Positions 32,407 to 41,441 of a stretch of DNA of 64,000 bases are shown here, one piece after another. Source of the DNA: Acidimicrobiia bacterium (lineage in GTDB: Bacteria > Actinomycetota > Acidimicrobiia > Spongiisociales > UBA5794). How positions within the stretch are numbered: position 1 is the stretch's first letter; every line of letters begins with the position of its first letter. The translations under genes were made by a program, and so were the position numbers. The notes beneath the pieces are model-generated. The model did not search any database. It worked only from the letters and a program-made list of their open reading frames with translations, and had not been told where the DNA came from. The stretch is from positions 145,884 to 209,883 of the forward strand of contig JASJDZ010000001.1 in the NCBI GenBank assembly GCA_030065575.1. The letters run 5' to 3'.

Positions 32407-33176
32407 ACAGCGCTCTGTTTGTGGGCAAGGTGAGCCACCGGCGCAAAGCCCCCATGCAGCATCGCCTCCGCTATCGGACCTACTCGTTGTTGGTGGATCT
32501 CGACGAGATCGACGGCCTCACGAAGCGGATCCGACTTCTATCACACAACCGATGGAATCTCTTCAGCATCCACGATGCAGACCACGGCGCCCGCGATGGA
32601 ACGGCAATGCGCGAGTGGTTTGACGCCCAACTCCAACCCACCGGGATCGACCTCGCGGGAGGCCGGGTCGAAGTGCTCCTGTACCCGAGGATCCTCGGCT
32701 ACACGTTCAACCCTCTCACCGTCTGGTTCGGATACCGAGCCGATGGAACACTCGCGGCAGTTCTCTACGAGATTCACAACACCTTCGGCCACAGTCGCAG
32801 CCATCTGGTGCCCATCAATGACGAAGCGCCGCACCGCCATGGCTTCGACAAAGACCTCCACGTATCTCCATTCTTCGATCGCCAGGGCAGTTACTCGTTC
32901 ACCCTGCGTCCCCCCCGATCCCGTTTCTCGATCTCGATCGACTACGCCACCGCCGAGGAGGACCTACTCACCGCAACCATGGTCGGTGGGAGAAGGGCAC
33001 TCACCGATCGCAACCTTGCGGGCGTCTTCCTCACCCACCCATTGCTGACGCTGAAGATCATCGGTGGCATCCACTGGCAGGCGTTGCGCCTCCTGCTCAA
33101 AGGAGCCCGCTATCGCCCGGTCCCCGAACCGCCCGTCACGACAGTGTCGGTGGAGACTACTTTGGTACGGACATGA
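32403..33176 (+). CDS. DUF1365 family protein
   Basis: This protein of about 257 residues has the DUF1365 hallmarks: N-terminal HRRKAPMQHRLRYRTYSLLVDLDE, LYPRILGYTFNPLTVWFGYRADG, and HVSPFFDRQGSYSFTLRPP. No biochemical role is firmly known to me. The family is nearly always encoded between a flavin amine oxidase and a cyclopropane-synthase-like methyltransferase, as here, with ATGA overlaps on both sides. A role in making a modified fatty acid is therefore likely. Confidence 0.92.
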   Translation: MNSALFVGKVSHRRKAPMQHRLRYRTYSLLVDLDEIDGLTKRIRLLSHNRWNLFSIHDADHGARDGTAMREWFDAQLQPTGIDLAGGRVEVLLYPRILGYTFNPLTVWFGYRADGTLAAVLYEIHNTFGHSRSHLVPINDEAPHRHGFDKDLHVSPFFDRQGSYSFTLRPPRSRFSISIDYATAEEDLLTATMVGGRRALTDRNLAGVFLTHPLLTLKIIGGIHWQALRLLLKGARYRPVPEPPVTTVSVETTLVRT

Positions 33177-34363
33177 AACTGTTCGACACCATTGGCACCC
33201 TTCCCGGGCGACTGGTTTACGGAGCCCTGCTCCGATTGGCTCGTCACGGGACCTTCGAGTTGACCCTGAGCGGCGCAACGAAGCTGCGCCGCGTCGCTGG
33301 GGAGGGACCGCTTGTATCCATCAGCATTCTTCAGCCCTGGCGCACCTTGCTCGACGTGATTCGCGGGGGCGGGGTTGGGTTTGCCGAGGCCCACATCGCC
33401 GGTCGCTGGGACACAAAGGACCTAGCCCTGACGCTCGAAGAGCTTGGACGCAACCTCGACGCCTACGCCCGCTTCCGTCCACCAGGCTCGTTCATGCGGA
33501 TCGCCCGTCGCGGTTGGGCGCGACTCACCAGCTTCCGGCGATCGCAGATTCCCACGATCGGTGACCACTACAACCTCGGTAATGACTTCTATGCCGCTTG
33601 GCTGGACTCATCGATGACATATTCATCGGCCATCTACGAGTCGGGCGTCGACGACCTGGCCGTCGCCCAGCAGGCCAAATACCGACGGCTGGCCGAACTG
33701 GCGGACATTCAGCCCGGCGACGACGTGCTGGAGATCGGTTGCGGCTGGGGCGGGTTCGCCGAGTATGCGGCAAGCGAGATCGGGGCAAGGGTCACCGGAC
33801 TGACGCTGAGTACCGAGCAGGCGGCCTTCGCACGGGACCGCCTGCAACGTGCCGGTCTCGCTGATCAAACCGAAATCAAGATCCAGGATTTCCGAGATGA
33901 AACCGGCGAATACGACAAGATCGTCTCCATAGAGATGATCGAATCGATTCCCGCCGACCTATGGCCAGCGCTCTTCGATCAAATCCGGGACCGTCTTCGA
34001 TCCGGCGGGCGGGTTGCGATGCAGGCAATCACAATCGACGACCGTCTATATGAGTCACTCCTGGAGCGCGACGACTACATCAGCAAGCACATCTTCCCCG
34101 GTGGGGCTCTTCCTTCAGTTCCGGCAGTGGAGCGGCTTTCCGAGGAGCGCGGGCTGCTCGTCAAATCGGTCACGGACTTCGGATCTTCGTACGCCCGTAC
34201 CCTGCGCACCTGGCTCGAGAGCTTCGACGAAGTGTGGCCTCAACTAGAGAAGCAGGGGCTCGACGAGCGGTTCCGCCGTGCCTGGCGCTATTACCTGGCC
34301 TACTGCGAGGCAGGGTTCACCATCGGCAGGATCTCCGTCCACCAGTTCGAACTCGTCAAATAG
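33173..34363 (+). CDS. Cyclopropane-fatty-acyl-phospholipid synthase-like methyltransferase
   Basis: This is a 396-residue SAM-dependent methyltransferase. It has the CFA-synthase layout: YNLGNDFYAAWLDSSMTYSSAIYE, SAM-binding VLEIGCGWGGFAEYAA, IVSIEMIESI, and C-terminal WRYYLAYCEAGFTIGRI. CFA synthases methylate unsaturated acyl chains in membrane phospholipids. Related enzymes make branched or furan fatty acids, which quench singlet oxygen. With the flavin oxidase, DUF1365 and SDR genes under an ECF sigma/B12 regulator, a photo-protective lipid product is a reasonable inference. The last 8 nt overlap the convergent surface-protein gene. Confidence 0.92.
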   Translation: MKLFDTIGTLPGRLVYGALLRLARHGTFELTLSGATKLRRVAGEGPLVSISILQPWRTLLDVIRGGGVGFAEAHIAGRWDTKDLALTLEELGRNLDAYARFRPPGSFMRIARRGWARLTSFRRSQIPTIGDHYNLGNDFYAAWLDSSMTYSSAIYESGVDDLAVAQQAKYRRLAELADIQPGDDVLEIGCGWGGFAEYAASEIGARVTGLTLSTEQAAFARDRLQRAGLADQTEIKIQDFRDETGEYDKIVSIEMIESIPADLWPALFDQIRDRLRSGGRVAMQAITIDDRLYESLLERDDYISKHIFPGGALPSVPAVERLSEERGLLVKSVTDFGSSYARTLRTWLESFDEVWPQLEKQGLDERFRRAWRYYLAYCEAGFTIGRISVHQFELVK

Positions 34364-37300
34364 CCGGCCAGGCTGCTACCGCAATGTGACGTCCCCGAAC
34401 GGTCGTTGCGACGAACTCGATCTGCTGTCCGGCCGAGGGCGGCCCATCGATCGCCGACGCGGCGACGAAGACCTCGGCTCCACCTTCAACGGCGATCAAG
34501 CGAACGAGCCCACGTTCGTGGTCGTACGACTCGACCAATCCCACCCCTTCGATCTTGCCGGTACCCGCACCGTATGGCGACACTCTCCCAAACGCCAGGG
34601 CGAGAGCCAACGCTGCCGTAAGCAGCATCACGGGGAATCGGTAGTGGGCGACCATTGTGAGCGGCCCGCCGATCACCGCAAAGGCACCGTTGCGCAGCGT
34701 CGTCAGCATCGAGTCATCCTGGACCGATGGTGGAACCCAGGCTGGATCGGTGATGAAGAAGACCGACTGCTGCGGCTCATCCGCGTCGGGAAGCCCGACA
34801 GCGACGTCCGCGTTACCAACGGCCAACACGACGGTCGCCGTCGCCTGCTCACCAAGGGCATCAACGGCTGCGTAGGTGAACTTGTCCAAGCCCTCGAAGC
34901 CCGAATCTGATCGATAGGAGAACGAGCCATCCGCTTCGAGGGTCAGACTGCCGTGATCGGGGGCCGCGATGAGGACTGCCCGCAGCGGCTCATTGTCGCC
35001 ATCGGCATCGTTGCCCAGCACCCCCGGAGCGCGGACCTCGAGAGTCTCTCCGGGTTTCACGTCGTACTCGTCGATCCCCGCAGTAGGAGCAACATTGCTC
35101 AGCCTGATCTCGATCGAAACCGTGCCGGTCGTGGACAGCTCGCCATCGGTAGCTGTGAACCGGAAACTGTCACGTCCCACTCCAGAAGCTGTGTAGCTCA
35201 GTTGTGGCCCAACGCCCTCCAGGGTCCCGTAGATGGGCGGATCGGTTATGGCGAATACCAGCTCGTCGCCGTCAGGATCCTCCACCGGGAGCTCGATCGA
35301 GGCCGGAACGTCCACCAGGACGACAACCGACAGCAGTTCTCCTTCGGGAGCACGGTTCGTGTTCGCCACGACCCACTCGAAACCTGTGGACACGCTCTGT
35401 TCCGGAACCCCGTCGTCGGTCACCGTGATTGTGGCCGCAAATGGCGACAGGGCCGCCGCCTCGTAGCTGATCTCTCCGCTGATGGCTCCGGTGGCCGGAT
35501 CGATGGCGACGCCTGGAGGCAACCCGGTTGCCGAGAATCGCAGTGTGTTCTCCGAGTTGGGATCGCTGCCTGAGACGGCCAGAGAAACGGAATCACCTTC
35601 TGCGTCCTCCCGGTCACCAATCGAAGCCAGCTCCGGCGGATAGTTGTACGGGGGAAGGGAAATCGCGACTAGTTGAGTCGCCGACAATCGAGGTGATCCA
35701 TTGTCGGAAACGCCGACGTTGATGCGATAAGTCGATTCATAGTCGGTCTCCACCGGCTGCCACGAGAACTCTCCGGTCTCGGCGTCAATGGACGCTCCCG
35801 GGGGGATGGGATCTATCCCGGCGGCAATCCAGTAGCTCAGCGTATCCCCGGGATCGGCGTCGTAGGCGTCAGCATCAAAGGTGACGATTCCGTCCTTGCC
35901 CAGCTGGGGATCCGCAATCGGATCAAGCACCGGAGCCCGGTTGCCGGTGCCGATCTGCCAGTTGAAGGTTTCGATTCCGGTGGCCGGGGGCAGCCCGTCA
36001 TCCCGCACAGTGACAACTGCGGTTCCGGATGCCGGGGCCGCATCACTGGCGATCCGGCCGGCGATCTCCCCGCTCGTGCCGTCGATAGCCACTCCGGACG
36101 GCAGCCCGGAGGCACTGAAGGTCAGCCGGTTCGATGGCAAGTCCGGGTCGGACGCACCCACCGTGAAGCCGACACGGTCCCCGGGCCGCAGCGGCAGGTC
36201 GGGGATCGGAGTAACGACCGGCGCTCGGTTCACCTCGCCGACGGTCACTGTGAAGGAAACCTCGTCAGATGCCGCAGGAGTTCCGGAATCCTCAACGCGC
36301 ACTCGCACCTCGTGCTCGCCGGGACCGGCACTCTCGCCAGGAGTCCACCGCAACATCCCGGTCGCACTGATGGTCACTCCTGCGGGAGGGTCGACCAGAC
36401 TGAAGTTGAGTGAGTCATCGGGCAGATCGGGGTCGGAAGCTTCTATCAGAACTGCCAGCGGGGTGAGTTCGTCGATTGCCAGATCATCTATCGGTTGCAG
36501 TGATGGAGCTCGGTTGGCGTCGGCAACCGACCAGGTGAAGCTGGTGCTGGCAACCGCTCCGGCGCTATCGACTGCAGTGATCGTTGTAGAGAATGGCGAG
36601 CCCGCCGCAGCCTCGTATGAGATCGTTCCCGAAATGAGTCCCGTCTCAGGGCTAATCGACACTCCCTGTGGCAGAGCAGTTGCGCTGAAGGTGATCCCGC
36701 CGCCGTCGGGATCGCTAGCACCGGCCGCAAAGCTGACCATGTCACCTTCACGATCATTGCGGGCCGGAAGTGGCGAGTCGAAGATCGGGGCGAGATTGCT
36801 CGAGACGAGTACGTCGATGTCGTCGACATACAGCCGCCCGTCGAACATCCCGGTGCCGAAGAAGCCGATCCTCAGCTTCGATCCGGCCCAAGGTGATAGG
36901 TCGATGGAACGGGTTGTGAATTCGGAGTCCGAGTCGTCCATTTCGATGTCGGCTACCGAGGTCCATTTCCACCCGTCAACCGACACCGCCACGTAGGCGC
37001 GCACCGTCGAGCCGGTCGTGGGGACCTGTCGTCGACTCGAGAGACTGAGGGTCACGGAGCCGGCACCGGCGAGATCGGCCGTGCGAAACACTCCCTGCCC
37101 GGCCATGTTGCCCGGGCCGAGGCGCAGACAGTGAGAGTCGACACAGCCACTGCTGACAACCTGGATCGCACCGGATCCGGGGTCGGTAGCGAGCGGCACC
37201 TCGTGCCACTCGTCTACCCACTCGAGCGAACCGTCGCTGCCGTCGTATCCAGAGCCGTTGAACTCATCGCGGTAGTTGCCCGCGTCACCGGCCCATACGG

Positions 37301-37367
37301 GCGAGATCACGGCCAGAAACATCACCACCGCACATGCGGTCAGGCCAACTCGACGCCGCGGATTCAT
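34356..37367 (-). CDS. Surface Ig-repeat protein with C-terminal cold-shock-like domain
   Basis: This 1003-residue protein has a signal peptide (about 1-26) and a beta-sandwich region (about 30-190). Then come repeated putative-Ig (He_PIG-like) and cadherin-like modules starting NLAP, NRAP (four times), NYPP and NVAP, including a VLGNDADGDNEPL tandem-95-type repeat. A membrane helix lies at about 906-926. The remaining 77 residues contain GVGLVESYDHERGLVRLIAVEGGAEVFV and AGQQIEFVATTVRG, closely following the strand pattern of cold-shock domains. It overlaps by 1 nt the upstream kinase-like gene (TGATG) and is presumably co-expressed. The adhesive outside part is a family-level inference; the cold-shock tail is my observation. 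Confidence 0.88.
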   Translation of the reverse strand: MNPRRRVGLTACAVVMFLAVISPVWAGDAGNYRDEFNGSGYDGSDGSLEWVDEWHEVPLATDPGSGAIQVVSSGCVDSHCLRLGPGNMAGQGVFRTADLAGAGSVTLSLSSRRQVPTTGSTVRAYVAVSVDGWKWTSVADIEMDDSDSEFTTRSIDLSPWAGSKLRIGFFGTGMFDGRLYVDDIDVLVSSNLAPIFDSPLPARNDREGDMVSFAAGASDPDGGGITFSATALPQGVSISPETGLISGTISYEAAAGSPFSTTITAVDSAGAVASTSFTWSVADANRAPSLQPIDDLAIDELTPLAVLIEASDPDLPDDSLNFSLVDPPAGVTISATGMLRWTPGESAGPGEHEVRVRVEDSGTPAASDEVSFTVTVGEVNRAPVVTPIPDLPLRPGDRVGFTVGASDPDLPSNRLTFSASGLPSGVAIDGTSGEIAGRIASDAAPASGTAVVTVRDDGLPPATGIETFNWQIGTGNRAPVLDPIADPQLGKDGIVTFDADAYDADPGDTLSYWIAAGIDPIPPGASIDAETGEFSWQPVETDYESTYRINVGVSDNGSPRLSATQLVAISLPPYNYPPELASIGDREDAEGDSVSLAVSGSDPNSENTLRFSATGLPPGVAIDPATGAISGEISYEAAALSPFAATITVTDDGVPEQSVSTGFEWVVANTNRAPEGELLSVVVLVDVPASIELPVEDPDGDELVFAITDPPIYGTLEGVGPQLSYTASGVGRDSFRFTATDGELSTTGTVSIEIRLSNVAPTAGIDEYDVKPGETLEVRAPGVLGNDADGDNEPLRAVLIAAPDHGSLTLEADGSFSYRSDSGFEGLDKFTYAAVDALGEQATATVVLAVGNADVAVGLPDADEPQQSVFFITDPAWVPPSVQDDSMLTTLRNGAFAVIGGPLTMVAHYRFPVMLLTAALALALAFGRVSPYGAGTGKIEGVGLVESYDHERGLVRLIAVEGGAEVFVAASAIDGPPSAGQQIEFVATTVRGRHIAVAAWPAI

Positions 37368-38704
37368 CAGCCTTCCGCCGCAACCATCGCGGCAGCCGTG
37401 GCGCCTTCGTCGACTTCGATTGCCGGCAACGAGAGCAGCAGCGTTGTCCTCCCGGCAAACCGCTCATACTCGAGCGAGCCACCCATTGCCGTTGCGAGCT
37501 TCCTCGAGACGCTCAGCCCCAATCCGGAGCTTCCCCCGAAGTCGGGCTCAGCGGAGAAACCATCTGCGACGTGGTCCGGCAGGCCCTGCCCGTTGTCCTC
37601 AACGGAGACCACGTAGCGACTCCCGGCACAGTCGCCGTAGATGCGAATGTCGGCTCCGCCGTGGGCAATGGCGTTGCTGATGAGGTTGCGCAGGATCTGC
37701 TCCAACAGGTCCGGGTCGGCACTCACCGAACCCTGACCGTATGTTCCGCCGATGTCATGTCCGGTGGCGGCATAGTCGGCAATCACTGCGTCGAGCATTC
37801 TGGCAACCGGCACGGCTACCGGATGCATCACAACTCCCTGATCGCCGCCAACGGCCACTCGCAGGTCGGCGAGATGGGCAGCGAGCCGCTCTGCGCTGTA
37901 ATGCAGTTCGGCGATCTTCGCCGCTTCGCTGGGATCTCGATTCTCTGCGCCGGTGAGCAGCTGTTGAGCGTTGGACTCGACCACGGCAACGGGCACCGAT
38001 AGCTGTCGAATCGATTCCATCCATTGGCCAACCTGGCCAGACCCGGCTGCCGCCTCAGCGGCCACCCGCGTATCGAGGAGCTCCGACATCGCAGCAAGCT
38101 GCCGTTGCGCATAGACCCGGTAGATAACGATGGCTGCCAACGGAAGCATGAAGATGAAGATGAAGCCGGTGAGGCGCATTGCGAAGGCAAGCCCGCTTTC
38201 GGAATCGGCGACCGCTCCCGCATACTCATCACGCAAGTCGATCAGGTCCGAGCTCAGAACCTCCCCGGCAAGGACCAGGTCACCGGCGAAGCGAGTTGCT
38301 GCCGCGTTGAGATCACCGCCGGCGGTATCTGCAACCGTCTGCAGCGCTAGCTCCTGCCAGGTGTCGAAAGTCGCCGCCAGCGGCCCTGCCGCAGAGGTCG
38401 GAATCTCTTCGAACCGTTCGCCTGCAGCGACGATGGCCGACTCGGCGGCTTGCGTTGCGGCCTCGACCTCATCGGGGTCGGCCGTGCCCACCGCAGAAGC
38501 TTCGGCCACGGCAATGGCCTGCCCGATAGTCACCATGGCCAGGTCCTCAGCCGCAATCGCCAGATCCGTGGAGCGCAGCCCAGCGGCGTTGTCGCTTGCA
38601 GACGACGATGAGCTCAACCCGGCCATGACGAACGCGCCCGTGAGGAGGGCTCCGATGATGCCGGCGACTATCCAGTCGCGGTAACGATTGTCGGTCAGAA
38701 ACAT
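37367..38704 (-). CDS. Histidine-kinase-like membrane protein lacking the phospho-acceptor histidine
   Basis: This 445-residue protein has two membrane helices (about 11-30 and 176-196) flanking an extracytoplasmic all-helical sensor. A HisKA-like helical pair (about 222-285) is followed by a complete HATPase domain (NLISNAIAHG, VEDNGQGLP, GGSSGLGLSVSRKLA). Where kinases have SHELRTPL, this protein reads IRQLSVPV, with R233 aligned to the histidine, so autophosphorylation at the usual site seems impossible. It follows AGAAGGA. No response regulator is adjacent; instead it is coupled to the Ig-repeat protein. It may be a pseudokinase or an ATP-dependent switch. Confidence 0.85.
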   Translation of the reverse strand: MFLTDNRYRDWIVAGIIGALLTGAFVMAGLSSSSSASDNAAGLRSTDLAIAAEDLAMVTIGQAIAVAEASAVGTADPDEVEAATQAAESAIVAAGERFEEIPTSAAGPLAATFDTWQELALQTVADTAGGDLNAAATRFAGDLVLAGEVLSSDLIDLRDEYAGAVADSESGLAFAMRLTGFIFIFMLPLAAIVIYRVYAQRQLAAMSELLDTRVAAEAAAGSGQVGQWMESIRQLSVPVAVVESNAQQLLTGAENRDPSEAAKIAELHYSAERLAAHLADLRVAVGGDQGVVMHPVAVPVARMLDAVIADYAATGHDIGGTYGQGSVSADPDLLEQILRNLISNAIAHGGADIRIYGDCAGSRYVVSVEDNGQGLPDHVADGFSAEPDFGGSSGLGLSVSRKLATAMGGSLEYERFAGRTTLLLSLPAIEVDEGATAAAMVAAEG

Positions 38705-38800
38705 GTAAATCCTTCTGACTCTCTATCGGCATGGCACAGGGGCCGCTAAACCAACGCCTTTCAACGCGGGCCGGAAGGTCGATCCGGAAGTAGCTGCGGG

Positions 38801-40840
38801 CTAGTCGACGTGGGTCAGATGATGAAGGAAGAACGCATAGATGTCCGCAGCTTCTTCGATGAGCTTGGCGATGGGCTTACCCAGCCCATGTCCGGCCCGC
38901 CTGTCCACCCGCAGCAGAGCAGGACCGGATTGCCCGACACAGCCCTGCAACTCGGCGATGAACTTGTAAGAGTGCAGCGGTACGACCCTGTCATCGGTGT
39001 CGCCGGTTGTGATCAACGTCGGCGGGTAGTCACCCGGGCGCACGTTGTGCAGGGGCGAATATGCGTGCAGGAAGGAGAACTGATCTGCACTCTCTTCGGC
39101 GTTGCCCCACTCGGCGGTCCAGTACCGACCGGCAGTGAAGCGGTGGTAGCGCAGCATGTCCGTAACCGGGACCATCCCCACCACCGCCCCATAGAGATCG
39201 GGCCGTTGCCAGAGGCATGCCGTTACGAGGAGGCCACCGTTGGAACGGCCGTAGATCCCGAGGTTCGACGGAGAGGTGTATCCCTCGGCGATGAGATGCT
39301 CGGCAGCGGCAATGAAGTCATCAAAAACGTTCTGCTTCTGCCCAAACATCCCCGCCTGATGCCACTCCTGACCAAACTCACCACCGCCCCGGAGGTTGGC
39401 TACGACGAAGATCCCGCCCGACTCCACAAACCCCAGCCGATCCGGTGCGTACATAGGGACCATGGATATGTCAAAGCCTCCATATCCGTAGAGGATCGTG
39501 GGTGTGGTCCCATTGGGGACGAGGTCGGCACGATGCGTCACGAACATGGGAATCCGTGTTCCGTCCTTGGACTCGGCCCAGATCTGCTTGGTGACGAATT
39601 CGGCCGGATCCAGGCCCGCGACCTCGGGCGAATGCTGCTCGAGTCGCCGGGCCGTGAAGTCGTAGCGGAGGATCACAGGTGGCTGGACGAACGATTCGAA
39701 GCCCAGGAAGAACTCGTCGTGCTCCGGTTTCCCGGCGAACTGAGTGACTGCTCCCAGGGTCGGCAGGTCGACCGACTCCAGCCGTCGGCCGGCGAGGCTC
39801 CACAACTCCACGATGTGGCTGGCATCGGACAGTGACGCCACGACCAGCGAGCCGGCGACGATCGAGGCGAATTCGATAGTGGCTTCCCCGTGTGGCACTA
39901 CCTCACGCCATTCGTCGGGCTGATCGAGGTCGATCGCGACTATGCGGCCCCGTGGCGCCTCTCGGTCCGTGAGAACGTAAAGCACACCTGCGTCGTGACC
40001 GACGACCTCGTACTTGGCGTCGAAGTCGTCAAGGAGCCGCACGAAGTCGCCCTCCCCGACAGCGGCCCGGTAGTAGATGCGGTTCCTGGTATCGGTTCCC
40101 TGCCACACATGAAGGATGAGCAGCTCACCGTCGTCGGTCAGGAACGGGTGAAACCCGTGATCGGGCTCCTCGGGACGGGCGAACACCAACTCGTCGGTGA
40201 ACTGATCAGCACCGAGGCGATGGAAGTACACCCGCTGGTTGGTGCTGGGCGCAGCATCGGAGGATTCCCCCGGCTCCGGGAACCTGGCGTAGTAGAAGCC
40301 ATCCTCGTCGGGGCTCCACGCCAGAGTCGTGAACTTGATATGGCGAATCTCGTCCGGGTACTGCTCACCGGTTTCGGTGTTGAGGACATGGGCTACCTGC
40401 CAGTCGCTGCCCGCTTCGGCGAGGGAGTAGGCAAGCGTGCTGCCGTCCTTGGTCAGGGACACCGTCATCAAAGCGACCGTGCCGTCTACGGACAGCGTGT
40501 TGGGGTCGAGCACGGCAATCGGATCACCCCCGGCAACGTGTTCCTTGTACAAGACGGGCTGGGCCTGGAGCCCGTCGTTGTGGGTGTAGAAGTACCAGTC
40601 TCCGCGCCGCATCGGAGCCGAACGCCGGGGGAAGTTCCACAGTTGACGAAAACGCTCCCGAATGGTGTCCCGGATCTCGATGGTATCGAGGTGGGCAGCT
40701 GTGACCTCGTTCTGCTGGTCGACCCAGGCAAGCACATCGGGTGATTGCATCTCCTCGAGCCATCGGTACGGGTCGGCGACCGCCGTCCCGTGGTAGTCCT
40801 CAACCAAGTCGGTGCGCGGCGTCACCGGATACTCGACCAT
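38801..40840 (-). CDS. Prolyl oligopeptidase family serine peptidase (S9A)
   Basis: This peptidase of about 679 residues has an N-terminal seven-bladed propeller (beginning PVTPRTDLVEDYHGTAVADPYRWLE) and a C-terminal alpha/beta hydrolase. The catalytic serine is in GIYGRSNGGLL, the Asp in TGDTDDRVVP and the His in RAGHGLGK. S9A enzymes cut proline-containing short peptides. No signal peptide is visible, so it is probably cytoplasmic. The ATG at 40840 follows GAGAGGAAG and gives the normal N-terminus. Confidence 0.95.
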   Translation of the reverse strand: MVEYPVTPRTDLVEDYHGTAVADPYRWLEEMQSPDVLAWVDQQNEVTAAHLDTIEIRDTIRERFRQLWNFPRRSAPMRRGDWYFYTHNDGLQAQPVLYKEHVAGGDPIAVLDPNTLSVDGTVALMTVSLTKDGSTLAYSLAEAGSDWQVAHVLNTETGEQYPDEIRHIKFTTLAWSPDEDGFYYARFPEPGESSDAAPSTNQRVYFHRLGADQFTDELVFARPEEPDHGFHPFLTDDGELLILHVWQGTDTRNRIYYRAAVGEGDFVRLLDDFDAKYEVVGHDAGVLYVLTDREAPRGRIVAIDLDQPDEWREVVPHGEATIEFASIVAGSLVVASLSDASHIVELWSLAGRRLESVDLPTLGAVTQFAGKPEHDEFFLGFESFVQPPVILRYDFTARRLEQHSPEVAGLDPAEFVTKQIWAESKDGTRIPMFVTHRADLVPNGTTPTILYGYGGFDISMVPMYAPDRLGFVESGGIFVVANLRGGGEFGQEWHQAGMFGQKQNVFDDFIAAAEHLIAEGYTSPSNLGIYGRSNGGLLVTACLWQRPDLYGAVVGMVPVTDMLRYHRFTAGRYWTAEWGNAEESADQFSFLHAYSPLHNVRPGDYPPTLITTGDTDDRVVPLHSYKFIAELQGCVGQSGPALLRVDRRAGHGLGKPIAKLIEEAADIYAFFLHHLTHVD

Positions 40841-40951
40841 CAGCCACTTCCTCTCATTGCGCAAGCCTCGACTAGCTGATCGCAAGATCCGGAAAGCCGA
40901 GAGTGGAGTTTCGCCGTACGGTCATCGTAATGCCAACCAAGGAGCGCATTC

Positions 40952-41437
40952 GTGGCCAAGACATACACCCTGCAACCGATCGGTGAGGTCCAGATAGATG
41001 ATCAAGGTTTCGCTATCACCGTCGACGATCGATTCCGTGCCGGGCTCAACGAGCTGAACGGCTTCAGTCATCTGAACATTCTGTTCTGGTGTCACTACCT
41101 CGACCAGCCGGAGTACCGCGAGTTGGTGATCAGCGACCGCCCCTACAAGAAGGGCCCCGATCACGTAGGGGTCTTTGCGACACGGTCGCCGGCGCGACCC
41201 AACCCGATCGCCCTGACCGCGGTGCCGGTACTCGACCTCGACCCCGCAGCCGGGATCGTTCGCATTGCGTACATCGACGCCGAACCGGGCAGCCCGGTTC
41301 TCGATATCAAGCCGTACCTCCCGGCGGTGGACCGCATCCGCGAAGTATCAACGCCACAGTGGTGCGCCGAGTGGCCTCAGTGGTACGAGGATTCGGCCAC
41401 GTTCGATTGGGGGGCGGTCTTCCACAACGCCCGATAG
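40952..41437 (+). CDS. trmO: tRNA (N6-threonylcarbamoyladenosine37-N6)-methyltransferase TrmO-like
   Basis: This 161-residue protein of the TsaA/UPF0066 family has LQPIGEVQ at the start, LNGFSHLNILFWCHYLDQP, GVFATRSPARPNPIALTAV and LDIKPYLPAVD. TrmO methylates t6A37 in some tRNAs using SAM, through an unusual beta-barrel fold. The length fits the short form without the C-terminal extension. The start is GTG. It is divergent from the peptidase and convergent with the AraC gene. Confidence 0.9.
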   Translation: MAKTYTLQPIGEVQIDDQGFAITVDDRFRAGLNELNGFSHLNILFWCHYLDQPEYRELVISDRPYKKGPDHVGVFATRSPARPNPIALTAVPVLDLDPAAGIVRIAYIDAEPGSPVLDIKPYLPAVDRIREVSTPQWCAEWPQWYEDSATFDWGAVFHNAR

Positions 41438-41441
41438 GGCC

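Noticed and set aside
35881..36996. Plus-strand frame of 371 residues inside the surface-protein gene
   Set aside because: It is Ser/Pro/Gly-rich without domains and antisense to Ig-type repeats with consistent NRAP boundaries.
38810..39835. Plus-strand frame of 341 residues opposite the prolyl oligopeptidase
   Set aside because: The antisense strand carries the full Ser-Asp-His triad in context, so this is a shadow.
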